This document shows, piece after piece, positions 8,661 through 18,193 of a DNA stretch of 64,000 nucleotides. Each line of letters starts with the position of its first letter. The first letter of the stretch is position 1. The notes beneath the pieces were generated by a model. That model did no database searches, was not told the origin of the DNA, and worked only from the letters and a program-made list of their open reading frames with translations. A program made the translations under genes and the position numbers. Source of the stretch: Rhodobacteraceae bacterium Alg238-R152 (GTDB lineage: Bacteria > Pseudomonadota > Alphaproteobacteria > Rhodobacterales > Rhodobacteraceae); the NCBI GenBank assembly GCA_900537125.1, contig UNRJ01000005.1:310001-374000 (forward strand), written 5' to 3'.

Positions 8661-9731
8661 TTAGGCTGCGTCGTGCATCAAAATGGCCGCTTCACTTGCG
8701 GTCAAATTGCGCCGCGCGTGGTGCCCATACCCATGTGGGTTGACCTCCAACTCCGGCTGCAACTCAAACAATCGCGCCCGATCACCGGCTGAGAGCGCAT
8801 CCAACGCCGCATTGGCCGGATGAAAGCTCTCTGTCTCCACGCCATTGGCCCAAATCACCTCATGGCACGGCAACAACAAATGCACGTATGTCACCTCACG
8901 CAGCGCCGCATCCACGCTGATACTGCCGCCATTCACCATGTCGCGTGCGGCCACCAGAACTTCGTCCTCATTAAACAACGCCCGCGCCGTCGCCCCCCGC
9001 ACCAACATGCGATGCTCTGGGCTGACCAGCAATTCCTGATCTGGACGCTCGATGCCCAACGCCCCCGCACGAATACGGATTGGCCGCAGCTTTGGCATGG
9101 CAAATAGGCGCGCGCCCGTCATCCGCCGACTGCCAATCCACTGGATCTGCTGGGCCCCATTGTCGCGCGTCTGAACCTGCTCACCTTCACGCAGCTCTTC
9201 AATCAATCGCGGCCCCTGTGGCGTCGCAATCCGCGTGCCCGGAGTAAAACAAATCACACCATTACCCTTTGCTGAAGGCTTCCGGCGCTGCAACATACTC
9301 ATCGAAGAATGCACCACCCAAAGCTCTTTATTCTTTGGCGGAAGCTCATCCAGAAACATCAGCAGTGGCGCACTGCCATCCACTTCGATCACTGTAGCGG
9401 TATAGCTCTCCGCCCCATCGGTTACGACAAAGCCGCCTTCCATCAAAGGAAGATCCACATCTATAGCGTCCAATGTCTTAACGCCCGCTTGATGGTTGAT
9501 GGCTGCCCCAACAAGTTTGCGCACCATATGCGCCGCACGCTTGCGGATGTTTGCCCCTTCTTCCCCAAGATCCAGACGTAATAGCCCATTGGGCCCGTCC
9601 ACACGGACGGCATCCCTTGACCAGGACCACACCACGCCTGTTTCCAGCGCCTGCAACGGTGCAGCCTTCCGACCATCTATTTCTGTCTGTGACCAGGAGA
9701 CGACAAACGTGCCACGAAAGCCCGTTTTCAT
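8661..9731 (-). CDS. Hint-domain (hedgehog/intein-like) protein
   Basis: A 356-residue protein. The C-terminal half (about residues 160-310) is a Hint domain: CFTPGTRIATPQGPRLIEEL with the block A cysteine, then SPEHRMLVRG, then CHEVIWANGVETESFHP. Rhodobacteraceae carry many such Hint proteins, often at the end of secreted or adhesin-like proteins. The N-terminal 150 residues (WSQTEIDGRKAAPLQALETG) are not recognised. There is no signal peptide. Autocleavage at the Cys is a family property; whether it happens here is unknown. The gene is apparently monocistronic. Confidence 0.8.
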   Translation of the reverse strand: MKTGFRGTFVVSWSQTEIDGRKAAPLQALETGVVWSWSRDAVRVDGPNGLLRLDLGEEGANIRKRAAHMVRKLVGAAINHQAGVKTLDAIDVDLPLMEGGFVVTDGAESYTATVIEVDGSAPLLMFLDELPPKNKELWVVHSSMSMLQRRKPSAKGNGVICFTPGTRIATPQGPRLIEELREGEQVQTRDNGAQQIQWIGSRRMTGARLFAMPKLRPIRIRAGALGIERPDQELLVSPEHRMLVRGATARALFNEDEVLVAARDMVNGGSISVDAALREVTYVHLLLPCHEVIWANGVETESFHPANAALDALSAGDRARLFELQPELEVNPHGYGHHARRNLTASEAAILMHDAA

Positions 9732-9859
9732 TACCTGATTACCTGCCTAGTAGTTTTTTTATTACCGACAGATTAACAAAGGTGTCTCCAACTGCCTAGA
9801 CAGAAGTTTCAGAAAAACTGAAGCTGGACAAGGTGTTGCAAAAAGCCCCTCAAGTAACC

Positions 9860-10813
9860 TCAAAAGCGAAAGTCCAAACGGACGGCCCCAACAAATTGTC
9901 CTTCATACTGCATGTCGAATTCTTCACTTAGATATGTCAGCCCGTAAAACAGGTGGTGCTTCTTGCCTTGCCAGTGGATGCCCGCCCGCAGTCTGTTGCG
10001 TGTGTTGGTCAATCGGTAGCCGCGGTCTTCGGGCAAATACACGCTGCTAAATACCTTGGCGACATCGGCCCCCACCACAAAACTCACACCTTTTTCTTGA
10101 TTGGCACCAGAGCGATAACGATGACCCGTGACCCAGTCCCGCGACACCAATTCCCCCCGCCCAAACCGACCGATTGTAAAATCCACACCGGCGCGCACCA
10201 AGTTTTCGTCGCCCAAACGTGTCTCCAAAAACGGACGCATGCTGGTTTGGCCACCGAGGTCAAATGTACGACCTGTCTCGCCCACAAAACGCACAAGCCA
10301 TTTATTCGGAATCTGGTGGTCCAGCACTTCATCGGTGGGGCCTGGAATACCAATCACGTTATGAATGGCTTTTTGCAGACTGTTCAATCCGGTTTGCGGA
10401 CCAAGCGCGAGAATGTCGCCCCCCATGGAAAATTCCGTAGCGTGCCGGCGAAACTGTGTATGCAGCCCCGCGCTGAGCATGCCAGCCCAGGGGCGATCCA
10501 GCGGCACATGGGTGGTCAGACACGCCGGAGCGAGGATTTCACCTCCCACACGCAACTCTAGAAGGTCCCCTGCGGACTGTGGCAATTCGCCATTCCAGCC
10601 ATACCCCCAAAACCGGCTGGTGCCATACGACCCTGTGCGCCATCGATCATAGCCGTCACCAAGAAAATCATTCACAAAGGTACTGCCAAAACCAAGGTAG
10701 CTGCGTCCACCAATAGACGACGTCTGGGCGGTGTCAGTGATCTCGCCCTCTGACGCGCTGGCCTGAACAGACAGCACACAACCCAAAAACAAAGCAGCCA
10801 TAATACGCAGCAT
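9860..10813 (-). CDS. LpxR-type lipid A 3'-O-deacylase, outer membrane
   Basis: A 317-residue protein with a signal peptide (MLRIMAALFLGCVLSVQASASEG) and alternating beta strands ending in VRLDFRF, a terminal aromatic residue typical of outer membrane barrels. The DUF2219/LpxR family is indicated by FVNDF near the mature N-terminus and by GPQTGLNSLQKAIHNVIG, which aligns with the segment carrying the catalytic histidine. LpxR removes the 3'-acyloxyacyl chain of lipid A. It would remodel the outer leaflet of the outer membrane. The gene stands alone. Confidence 0.8.
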   Translation of the reverse strand: MLRIMAALFLGCVLSVQASASEGEITDTAQTSSIGGRSYLGFGSTFVNDFLGDGYDRWRTGSYGTSRFWGYGWNGELPQSAGDLLELRVGGEILAPACLTTHVPLDRPWAGMLSAGLHTQFRRHATEFSMGGDILALGPQTGLNSLQKAIHNVIGIPGPTDEVLDHQIPNKWLVRFVGETGRTFDLGGQTSMRPFLETRLGDENLVRAGVDFTIGRFGRGELVSRDWVTGHRYRSGANQEKGVSFVVGADVAKVFSSVYLPEDRGYRLTNTRNRLRAGIHWQGKKHHLFYGLTYLSEEFDMQYEGQFVGAVRLDFRF

Positions 10814-11001
10814 AGTCAGTCCCCGATAACGCCCCCCGGCACTGATCTGATAGCCTGCGAAACACCTGCCCGTCAGTGAAAGACTGACAAAATGGTAAAT
10901 GCCGTAAAAATTGTCCTTAATTCATTAATGTTATGGCAAGAGCACACCAAAAGGCTCCGCTTGGCATACCAGCCTACGCCGCAAGTAAATTCTATCGGGG
11001 C

Positions 11002-11616
11002 TCAGAACAAACCGGCTTCTTTGGAAATTAAGGCCGCCTGCGTGCGATTGCCCGCGCCAATCTTACGATAGAGGTTTTTGACATGCAGCTTGACCGTAGG
11101 CTCAGACAACTCCAAGTCCCGTGCAATCTCCTTGTTGGATTTGCCCACGGACAGACCTTCCAGAACCTGCATCTCCCGCCGCGTCAGCATTTGCGCAATG
11201 GGATGGGGCTCTGCAACTTCCGCTGCCTGCATCAATTCGGCCGGGATGAATTGCTCCCCCGCCGCCATAAACTTGATAGCATTGACCAAAGACGACGCCG
11301 GCAGCGTTTTGGGCACAAAGCCCGAGGCCCCAGCCGCCATGGCTTTTTGCACCACCTCGCGACTGGCCTCACCCGAAATCAGCGCAACCCGCGGTGCGGA
11401 AACATGCGCCAACACCCGCTTTATGCCTTCTATGCCCTGCATGCCTGGCATGTTGTAATCCAAAAGCACCAAATCAAATGGACCTTTCTCATCTAGGGCT
11501 CGCACCGCTTGCTCAAGATTGGAAACCCCAACGGCCTCCATGGTCCCGGTGGCTTGCACAAAGGCACTTACCGTATCCAGAAGAAGGTCATGGTCGTCAG
11601 CGATCAGAATTTTCAC
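11002..11616 (-). CDS. LuxR/NarL-type response regulator
   Basis: A 204-residue protein with an N-terminal receiver (acidic DD at 7-8, phospho-acceptor Asp53 in LLDYNMPGM, Lys103 in VPKT) and a C-terminal LuxR helix-turn-helix (LTRREMQVLEGLSVGKSNKEIARDL to about residue 186). It binds DNA when phosphorylated. The divergent genes 270 bases away encode a periplasmic protein and a hybrid kinase with an HPt domain, which is the natural phosphate donor. ORF length and motifs are standard. Confidence 0.92.
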   Translation of the reverse strand: MKILIADDHDLLLDTVSAFVQATGTMEAVGVSNLEQAVRALDEKGPFDLVLLDYNMPGMQGIEGIKRVLAHVSAPRVALISGEASREVVQKAMAAGASGFVPKTLPASSLVNAIKFMAAGEQFIPAELMQAAEVAEPHPIAQMLTRREMQVLEGLSVGKSNKEIARDLELSEPTVKLHVKNLYRKIGAGNRTQAALISKEAGLF

Positions 11617-11884
11617 AACGGTCCTCCAAAGGGCCGGGTCTAATGGTTATGTCGGCACGCGCCATGGACAGAAAGTATCAAGTCAAGTCGTCACAACTTA
11701 ATGATGCACCCAAATTGTCCACTGTCACCCGGCCACCTAGACCGGATACAGAAAATTTTAAATAAAATACTGCCTTCCGTGACGGCAAACCTACCCCTTT
11801 GTATAGGGCGCTTATCCCCTTGACCAGATGTGCTTTGCAAGCGATTTGTCTATTCATGAGTTAAGCATAATGAGGCGGCAAAAC

Positions 11885-12406
11885 ATGCGAAAAACCAGAA
11901 GATCCGTTTTCGCCCTGGCCGCTTGCCTTTTGCTACCACTCACGGGCCCTGTTTGGGCCACTGACGCAATGGACACTCCGTCCGGCGATGTCATCCTGAC
12001 CGTGTCGGGCACGATCGACGCCACAAACGTCGACGACACGGCTCAGTACGATTTGGAGATGCTGCGCGCATTACCCGCAGTCTCCATTTCAACCACGACC
12101 ATATGGACCGATGGGGTTCTTATGTTCACGGGTGTACCGCTAGCGTCGCTGCTGGAAACTCTGGGGAGTTCCGGCAGCACGCTGCGGGCTTCCGCCATCA
12201 ACGACTACACCATCGAAATACCGATCCACTCTCTGGAATCCGGTGCACCAATTCTGGCCTATGAAATGAACGGCACGCCGATGCACCGTCGTGACAAGGG
12301 GCCGCTTTGGGTGATCTACCCCTTTGATTCCGACCCAAAATACCGCACATCTCAGGTCCATTCCCGTGCTGTTTGGCAACTCGACAGGATCGAAATCGTC
12401 GAATAA
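11885..12406 (+). CDS. Periplasmic molybdopterin-fold (sulfite oxidase-like) protein
   Basis: A 173-residue protein with a signal peptide (MRKTRRSVFALAACLLLPLTGPVWA). The mature part resembles the oxidoreductase molybdopterin-binding domain: VILTVSGTIDATN, a FTGVPLASLLETLG segment, then PILAYEMNGTPMHRRDKGPLWVIYPFD. The usual molybdenum-ligating cysteine is not seen, so it may bind a ligand rather than catalyse. GAGG upstream supports the ATG at 11885 over the upstream ATG at 11870. It lies about 100 bases before the hybrid kinase gene and may be its periplasmic input. Confidence 0.7.
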   Translation: MRKTRRSVFALAACLLLPLTGPVWATDAMDTPSGDVILTVSGTIDATNVDDTAQYDLEMLRALPAVSISTTTIWTDGVLMFTGVPLASLLETLGSSGSTLRASAINDYTIEIPIHSLESGAPILAYEMNGTPMHRRDKGPLWVIYPFDSDPKYRTSQVHSRAVWQLDRIEIVE

Positions 12407-12504
12407 GCTGAGCGCATGAAATGTGTGTGCACTCAGCTGACCTCTTTGCGGCTTGCGGCCTCTTTTCGAGAGATGTCGCTGTGTGTGCCTAATGGCTTCC
12501 ACTT

Positions 12505-15078
12505 GTGAGCCGCCTGCCCACATCCGCTTTTTCGGTCGGTGCGGCCAGTCCCCCACGCAAAAGCCGCCCCTTACGGATGCTCGGCGTCATTCTGACCACC
12601 TTCATTGCGATCCTACTTGTCTTTGCGTTTTTAACTGCCTCACAGGTCTTTACCAACCTGCGCAGCATTAAGTTATTGGCCTCTAACGATTTGGAATGGT
12701 CTCTGGCGCAAATTGAATTGGAAACGCGCGACTTTGCGGGCGCCTTGGAAGCGGCGCGACTTTCACCGGACCCCGACTTGGATCGTTTGCGCTTGCGGTT
12801 TGATATTCTTTACAGCCGTGTCAACACCATGGCCTCTGCTCCTGCTTATCTACGCCTTACCGTGGTCCCGGAATTTGATGCGGCACTGAAGCGGGCGACC
12901 AGCTTCACCACCGAAGTTGTCCCCCTCATCGACAGCCCAGACGCCGCTCTGCTGGACGCGATCCCGCTCCTCTCTGTACAATCCGCCAACCTACGCTCAG
13001 ATGCACGGACGCTTTCTCTTGCTGGCATCGCATTTTACGCCGCCGAGAATGACATCGCACGCGAACGCATCACCAACACGCTTTACCGCCTGGCCACAAT
13101 TGCGCTCCTCCTGATCGCCTCTGTCGTGTGCTTGTTGATCAATCTGCTTTTTGCCAACCGCGCGGCGCGGACAAGTGGCCACGCCTTGTCCCAAGCCAAT
13201 CGGCGCATGAGCACCATTCTGACCACGTCAATGGACGGCGTGCTTGTGGTCGACGACACCGGCGCCGTGCTTGAGTTTAACAAAGCGTCTGAAGCCATCT
13301 TTGGCTATCGCTACGAGGACATTCGCGGCAAAAACATTCAGGACCTTATCGCGCCGCCTGATCTGCGGGACACACATGTCCAAGCGATGAATCGCATCCT
13401 GACCGCCCAAGGCAATCATGCCGCGGGTCAAGGCCGTGTCCGTATGGATGCCAAACGCGCAGATGGCACAATTTTCCCCATCGAAATTGCCATCGAAATG
13501 GCAGAGGACAACGACGAAAAAATCCTCATCGGTTTCCTGCATGACATTTCTGATCGCGTCGCCGCAGAAAAGGAGCTTGTGGAAACCCGTGACCGCGCCC
13601 TTGCTGGCGAACGCGCCAAAGCCGAGTTCTTGACGGTTATGAGCCACGAAATCCGCACGCCGCTCAATGGCATCCTCGGCAACCTCAGTCTGCTGAACGA
13701 CACTGCACTCAGCTCAATCCAGACCCGCTATGTGCGCAATATGGAAATCTCCGGCCGGGTTCTCATGCGCCATGTTGACACGGTCTTGGACATCGCACGT
13801 TTTGAGGCAGGCAAACTCGACATCAACATCGCTAGCGCCGACCTGTCCATCTTGCTTCAGGAATTGGTCGACAGCCAACTCTCTGCCGCCAACCGACATG
13901 GCACCACGCTCAGCTGGCGTTGGGAAGGCCCCGCGCGCAACTGGGTGCGCACCGACCGCGCCGCACTGGAACAGGTGCTGCTGAACCTGGTTGGCAATGC
14001 CATCAAATTTACCGACAACGGCATGATCACCATCGAGGCGGAGGCCCTCCCTGAGACCCTCGACAATGTGCCAATTGTAGAGCTGCGGGTCAGCGACACC
14101 GGCGTCGGCATCACAGAGGAACGTCTGAACACAGTGTTTGAGGACTTTGTCACCAATGACACAACCCTGAGCCGTCAACCGGGTGGCACCGGCCTTGGAT
14201 TGGGCATCGCACGCCGCATCGCAACCGCGATGGGGGGGGAGATCGGTGTGGAAAGCACTCCCGGTGAAGGCAGCACCTTTTGGGTGCGCCTGCCAATGGA
14301 AACCGGCCGCCGCCCTGCAGAAGCTGAAGCGGCCCAACCCGCGCCAAAGATCAAGCACCTGCACATGCTTGTGGTCGAAGACAACGGCATCAACCGTGAG
14401 CTGGCGCAGGAACTTCTTCAACGTGAAGGCCACTGGGTCACGCTTGCACTGGACGGTGAAGATGGCGTGGCCCAAGCGCTTGAGAAAAAATTCGACATGA
14501 TTCTGATGGACATTGCGATGCCCACTATGGACGGCCTGGAAGCCACTCAAACCATTCGCAAAGGCGGTGGCCCCAATACTGACACGCCCATTGTTGCCGT
14601 GTCTGCCAACATATTACCCGAAGACCGCAATCGGTTTTTGGCCGAGGGCATGAGCGCGTTTCTGGCCAAACCAATTAGCCGCCCGGCTTTGCAGCTGTTG
14701 CTGCACGAAACATTTGGGTCTTCGACAAAGGGCGCACCGGATGCCACCACACGTGCCGGCTTGTCCGTGGCCACTTATCAGCGACTTCAAAACCGTTTCT
14801 TGGAGGAAGGTGACACGCTGGTCGCGGCCGTTACCGCCCCCTATCGCGATGTGGCGGATGTGGCAAAGCGCTGCCATGACCTCTCCGGTGCAGCAGCCAT
14901 CTTTGGCGCCCAGGCGCTACATGACGTTTTGGCGCAGGCCGACACCGCTGCCAAACAGGGTAACACCCGCTTGTTTGAGGACCAGGTAGCTCAAATTCCG
15001 TCGCTGTGGCGTGCCACACGGCGCGACGTGAACGCGGTGTTCCCCTCTCAACCGGATGCGCCAGACGCCGCGGAGTAG
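12505..15078 (+). CDS. Hybrid sensor histidine kinase with PAS, REC and HPt domains
   Basis: An 857-residue multidomain kinase. Two membrane segments (about 25-48 and 195-215) bracket a periplasmic domain of about 145 residues. A PAS domain follows (235-350), then HisKA with His381 in MSHEIRTPLNG, HATPase_c (NAIKF, DTGVGI, GGTGLGLGI), a receiver with Asp669 in LMDIAMP, and a C-terminal HPt with His791 in HDLSGAAAIFG. This gives a full His-Asp-His relay ending, probably, at the LuxR regulator at 11002. The GTG at 12505 has no clear ribosome binding site; an internal ATG at 12577 just before the first membrane segment is an alternative. Confidence 0.9.
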   Translation: MSRLPTSAFSVGAASPPRKSRPLRMLGVILTTFIAILLVFAFLTASQVFTNLRSIKLLASNDLEWSLAQIELETRDFAGALEAARLSPDPDLDRLRLRFDILYSRVNTMASAPAYLRLTVVPEFDAALKRATSFTTEVVPLIDSPDAALLDAIPLLSVQSANLRSDARTLSLAGIAFYAAENDIARERITNTLYRLATIALLLIASVVCLLINLLFANRAARTSGHALSQANRRMSTILTTSMDGVLVVDDTGAVLEFNKASEAIFGYRYEDIRGKNIQDLIAPPDLRDTHVQAMNRILTAQGNHAAGQGRVRMDAKRADGTIFPIEIAIEMAEDNDEKILIGFLHDISDRVAAEKELVETRDRALAGERAKAEFLTVMSHEIRTPLNGILGNLSLLNDTALSSIQTRYVRNMEISGRVLMRHVDTVLDIARFEAGKLDINIASADLSILLQELVDSQLSAANRHGTTLSWRWEGPARNWVRTDRAALEQVLLNLVGNAIKFTDNGMITIEAEALPETLDNVPIVELRVSDTGVGITEERLNTVFEDFVTNDTTLSRQPGGTGLGLGIARRIATAMGGEIGVESTPGEGSTFWVRLPMETGRRPAEAEAAQPAPKIKHLHMLVVEDNGINRELAQELLQREGHWVTLALDGEDGVAQALEKKFDMILMDIAMPTMDGLEATQTIRKGGGPNTDTPIVAVSANILPEDRNRFLAEGMSAFLAKPISRPALQLLLHETFGSSTKGAPDATTRAGLSVATYQRLQNRFLEEGDTLVAAVTAPYRDVADVAKRCHDLSGAAAIFGAQALHDVLAQADTAAKQGNTRLFEDQVAQIPSLWRATRRDVNAVFPSQPDAPDAAE

Positions 15079-15081
15079 CCG

Positions 15082-15990
15082 CTAAGGCATCTCTGCCCCC
15101 AAAGTGGGCGGAAACTCCTGCACCGCATTCAAAAACCAGCCCAGCGCCCGCCCCCTCTGGCCACCACTGCGATAGGCCACCGCCATCGACAAGGACGTCT
15201 GCTGTGGGAAATCCAGAACTTCAAACCGGCTGCGGAAATGACGGCTCTGGGCATAGCTGTCCACCACCACCCCCACTGCCTCACTGCGTTCAATCATCCC
15301 GGCAGCCATCGTGAAACTCGGCATGATGTGCAGCCGCCGCATTGGATCCACTTCGCCCGCCTGCACCAAATGCTGGATCGGTTCCGCATAAGGTCCGCTG
15401 GGCTCCGGCACAATCAATGGCAATCCCGCCATGTCCTCACTTGTCACCGGCTTGCCCACCAAGGGATGCCCACGACGCACAAAAAACAGTGCATTTAGTG
15501 GCGGCAAAGGATCACACCGCACCCCCGCTTCCGCCATCAAGGGCCGTGACGGCCCAATCAACGCGTCCAAATCCCCTTGTCGAAACAATTGCAGAGCGGT
15601 TTCAAACGGTGCCCCACGCAGATGAATGCGCACCTCCGGGTGCGCCCCAACCAGCGCCCAAATCGCCCGGCTCATCAAGCCTTCCATAGAACTCGGCGAC
15701 ACCCCAATCCTAAGCACCTGCTCTCGCGCTTGCCGCCCTGTATCCACGTCTGCCACCAGTTGATCCACATCAGTCAGGATACGCGCCGCCCGATCGATAA
15801 AGGCCCGCCCTTCTGCCGTCGCTGTTACCCCACGGGCATGTCGCTCAAACAGTGCCGCACCAACCTCCTGCTCGACATCAGCCACAGCTTTAGTCACCGC
15901 AGATTGTGTCACGTTCAACGCCCGCGCCGCCGCTGAGATCGCCCCTTGCCGATCTACGGCCACCACATAGCGCAATTTGGTTAGGTTCAT
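15082..15990 (-). CDS. LysR-family transcriptional regulator
   Basis: A 302-residue LTTR of standard length. The N-terminal winged helix-turn-helix reads LRYVVAVDRQGAISAAARALNVTQSAVTKAV, followed by a periplasmic-binding-protein-like effector domain. It is divergent from the acyl-CoA operon, 91 bases away, the classical layout for an LTTR and its target. GGAGGAA lies before its ATG. It ends three bases before the convergent kinase stop. It probably senses an acyl-CoA or pathway intermediate; the ligand is unknown. Confidence 0.9.
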   Translation of the reverse strand: MNLTKLRYVVAVDRQGAISAAARALNVTQSAVTKAVADVEQEVGAALFERHARGVTATAEGRAFIDRAARILTDVDQLVADVDTGRQAREQVLRIGVSPSSMEGLMSRAIWALVGAHPEVRIHLRGAPFETALQLFRQGDLDALIGPSRPLMAEAGVRCDPLPPLNALFFVRRGHPLVGKPVTSEDMAGLPLIVPEPSGPYAEPIQHLVQAGEVDPMRRLHIMPSFTMAAGMIERSEAVGVVVDSYAQSRHFRSRFEVLDFPQQTSLSMAVAYRSGGQRGRALGWFLNAVQEFPPTLGAEMP

Positions 15991-15992
15991 TC

Positions 15993-16007
15993 ATTCCTCC
16001 AAGGAAT
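15993..16007. promoter_or_regulatory. Palindrome in the LysR/thiolase promoter gap
   Basis: ATTCCTccaAGGAAT is a 15-base palindrome directly before the lysR start. It includes the lysR ribosome binding site, so it may be both part of an operator and an RNA element. It does not fit the T-N11-A LTTR consensus, so binding by the LysR protein is uncertain. Confidence 0.3.
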
Positions 16008-16081
16008 AGCTTGGGAGAATATTGAATTTGCCAGATACCCTCGTCAATCCGATACTTCTGCCCAAGCGAGGAGATTTTCAC

Positions 16082-17266
16082 ATGAGCACAGAGACCATTG
16101 TTGCCGGCGTCGGCATGATCAAATTTGCCAAACCGGGCGCATCAGACAGCTATGACCAAATGGGCGCCGCCGCCGTGCAGGCAGCGCTGAAAGACGCCGG
16201 TTTGAGCTACAAGGATGTGCAACAGGCCTACGCAGGCTATGTCTATGGCGATAGTACCTGTGGCCAGAAAGCCCTCTATCACGTCGGCATGACCGGTCTC
16301 CCAATTATCAATGTGAACAACAACTGCTCCACCGGCTCAACCGCGCTCTACATGGCGCGCCAGGCCATCGAAAGTGGCATGGTCGACTGCGTGCTTGCGG
16401 TTGGATTTGAACAAATGCAACGCGGCGCACTGACCAGCCATTGGACCGACCGCCCCACTCCCTTTGATGACTTTGACACCGCCTGTGACACCGTTGTTGG
16501 CCACGCCGAAGTGCCGCTGGCACTGCGTTATTTTGGGGGCGCGGGCAAATCGCATATGGAGAAACATGGCACCGAGCTGGCCGACTTTGCCAAGATCCGC
16601 GCCAAGGCCTCCCGCCATGCCACCAAGAACCCCCTTGCCCTGTTTGCGACAGAAGTCTCACCAGATGAAGTCCTGGCCGCGCCGGTCATGTGGGACGGTG
16701 TGATGACCCGCCTGATGGCCTGCCCGCCCACCTGCGGGGGCGCCGCCGCCATTCTCTGCTCCCCGGCTTTTGCCGCCAAACACGGCATCGACACCACAGT
16801 GAAAATCAAAGCCCAAGCCATGACCACCGACTACGCCTCCACCTTTGAGGCACAAGACATGATGCAGGTTGTGGGCTACGACATGACCGCCGCCGCCGCG
16901 AAACAGGTGCAGGAAACCTCCGGCATTTCCATTGAAGACGTCGACGTAATTGAACTGCACGACTGTTTCGCCCACAACGAACTCATCACCTACGAAGGCC
17001 TCGGTCTCACACCTGAAGGCACCGCGCAAAAATTCATCGCAGACGGCGACAACACTTACGGCGGCAAGTTTGTCACCAACCCCTCCGGCGGTCTCTTAAG
17101 CAAGGGCCACCCACTGGGCGCGACTGGCTTGGCCCAATGTTATGAGTTGACCCACCAGCTGCGCGGCACAGCTGACGCCCGTCAGGTTGAGGGGGCAAGA
17201 ACAGCCCTCCAACACAACCTAGGCCTCGGCGGTGCCTGCGTCGTGACCCTCTATCAGGCGGCATAA
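16082..17266 (+). CDS. Thiolase / SCP2-type lipid-transfer thiolase
   Basis: A 394-residue thiolase-like enzyme. The nucleophilic cysteine lies in NNNCSTGSTALYMARQAI; HDCFAHNE and NPSGGLLSKGHPLGATGLAQ carry the catalytic histidines, and the protein ends with GGACVVTLY. This is the SCP-x/'lipid-transfer protein' thiolase type, used to cleave beta-ketoacyl-CoA of branched or cyclic substrates. GAGGAG lies before the ATG at 16082; the longer frame from 16022 is rejected. It is the first gene of a six-gene operon with short gaps. Confidence 0.85.
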   Translation: MSTETIVAGVGMIKFAKPGASDSYDQMGAAAVQAALKDAGLSYKDVQQAYAGYVYGDSTCGQKALYHVGMTGLPIINVNNNCSTGSTALYMARQAIESGMVDCVLAVGFEQMQRGALTSHWTDRPTPFDDFDTACDTVVGHAEVPLALRYFGGAGKSHMEKHGTELADFAKIRAKASRHATKNPLALFATEVSPDEVLAAPVMWDGVMTRLMACPPTCGGAAAILCSPAFAAKHGIDTTVKIKAQAMTTDYASTFEAQDMMQVVGYDMTAAAAKQVQETSGISIEDVDVIELHDCFAHNELITYEGLGLTPEGTAQKFIADGDNTYGGKFVTNPSGGLLSKGHPLGATGLAQCYELTHQLRGTADARQVEGARTALQHNLGLGGACVVTLYQAA

Positions 17267-17271
17267 TCCAC

Positions 17272-17739
17272 ATGGGCATTTTCAACCGATCCACCAAAGG
17301 CCATGTGACCCCACCCATTGAGGTCACATTGGAGCGCGGCGCGCTGGCGTTTTTCTCCGAAACCATCGGCGAAACCGATCCTGTGTATCTCGACCCCGAA
17401 GCGGCACAGACGGCAGGACATCCCGACATCCTCGCCCCCGCCACCTACGCTGTGGTGGTGGGCACCTTTGCCGACCAGATCGCCCGCCGCAAAGGCCAAC
17501 CCGACATTCTGGAGCTGATCAACGGGGACCTGCGCGTGCTGCTGCACGGCACAGAGACCTACACATACCACGGCCCGATGTTTGCTAGTGATGTGGTCAC
17601 AGTGGAAAATGAGGTGACGGATTTCACCGACGCCAAAAGTGGCAAACTGGAAATCGCCCACATCACCACCCGCATCACCCACCCCACGCGCGGCCTCTTG
17701 GTTGAGGCCACCCGCGGCATCATTCACCGTCTGGGCTGA
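17272..17739 (+). CDS. MaoC-like hot-dog dehydratase (N-terminal-type half)
   Basis: A 155-residue hot-dog protein of the MaoC_dehydrat_N / FAS1-like type: ALAFFSETIGETDPVYLD, HPDILAPATYAVVV, HGTETYTYHGPMFASDVVTV. Such proteins usually lack the catalytic hydratase motif and pair with a second MaoC protein. The catalytic partner is the next gene, 12 bases downstream. Together they probably form a heteromeric enoyl-CoA hydratase, as known for actinobacterial steroid pathways. Confidence 0.75.
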   Translation: MGIFNRSTKGHVTPPIEVTLERGALAFFSETIGETDPVYLDPEAAQTAGHPDILAPATYAVVVGTFADQIARRKGQPDILELINGDLRVLLHGTETYTYHGPMFASDVVTVENEVTDFTDAKSGKLEIAHITTRITHPTRGLLVEATRGIIHRLG

Positions 17740-17751
17740 GGGAGAGACATC

Positions 17752-18171
17752 ATGTCCGTCACACCAACCACCGCCCAGATCGGCGACACACTTCCGGAGC
17801 TGACCTTCGGCCCAATCTCCCGAACCACATTGGCGCTTTATGCGGGCGCCTCTGGCGATCATAACCCGATCCACATCGACCTCGACTTTGCCAAAGACGC
17901 CGGCATGGAAGACGTCTTTGCCCACGGCATGTTGTCCATGGCGCAACTGGGTCGCCTCGCCACCAATTGGGCCGGACAAGACCGCATGCGTGCGCTCTCA
18001 ACCCGCTTCACCGCAATCACACCGGTTGGGGCCACCCTCACCTGCACCGGCACCGTGGTCGACCGCCACGAAGAACACGGCCGCGTTCTGCTCACCATAA
18101 AACTTGCCGCCCATATTGACGACGGCACCCAAACCCTGCGCGGCGAAGCCAAAATCTGCGGCACGCCCTGA
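17752..18171 (+). CDS. MaoC-like (R)-specific enoyl-CoA hydratase
   Basis: A 139-residue hot-dog hydratase with the hydratase-2 motif ASGDHNPIHIDLDFAKDAG (catalytic Asp and His) and the conserved FAHGMLSMA. It adds water to trans-2-enoyl-CoA to give the (R)-3-hydroxyacyl-CoA. It follows the MaoC N-type gene by 12 bases and precedes the dehydrogenase by 22. GGGAGAGA precedes its ATG. Confidence 0.85.
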   Translation: MSVTPTTAQIGDTLPELTFGPISRTTLALYAGASGDHNPIHIDLDFAKDAGMEDVFAHGMLSMAQLGRLATNWAGQDRMRALSTRFTAITPVGATLTCTGTVVDRHEEHGRVLLTIKLAAHIDDGTQTLRGEAKICGTP

Positions 18172-18193
18172 CACTCACAATAGGAACACCCCC

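Noticed and set aside
13714-14550. Minus-strand frame of 278 codons
   Set aside because: It is antisense to the kinase and receiver domains of the hybrid kinase, whose motifs are all intact on the plus strand.
16006-16022. ATA-N11-TAT considered as the LysR operator
   Set aside because: The spacing does not give the T-N11-A consensus, so it was not annotated as a binding site.
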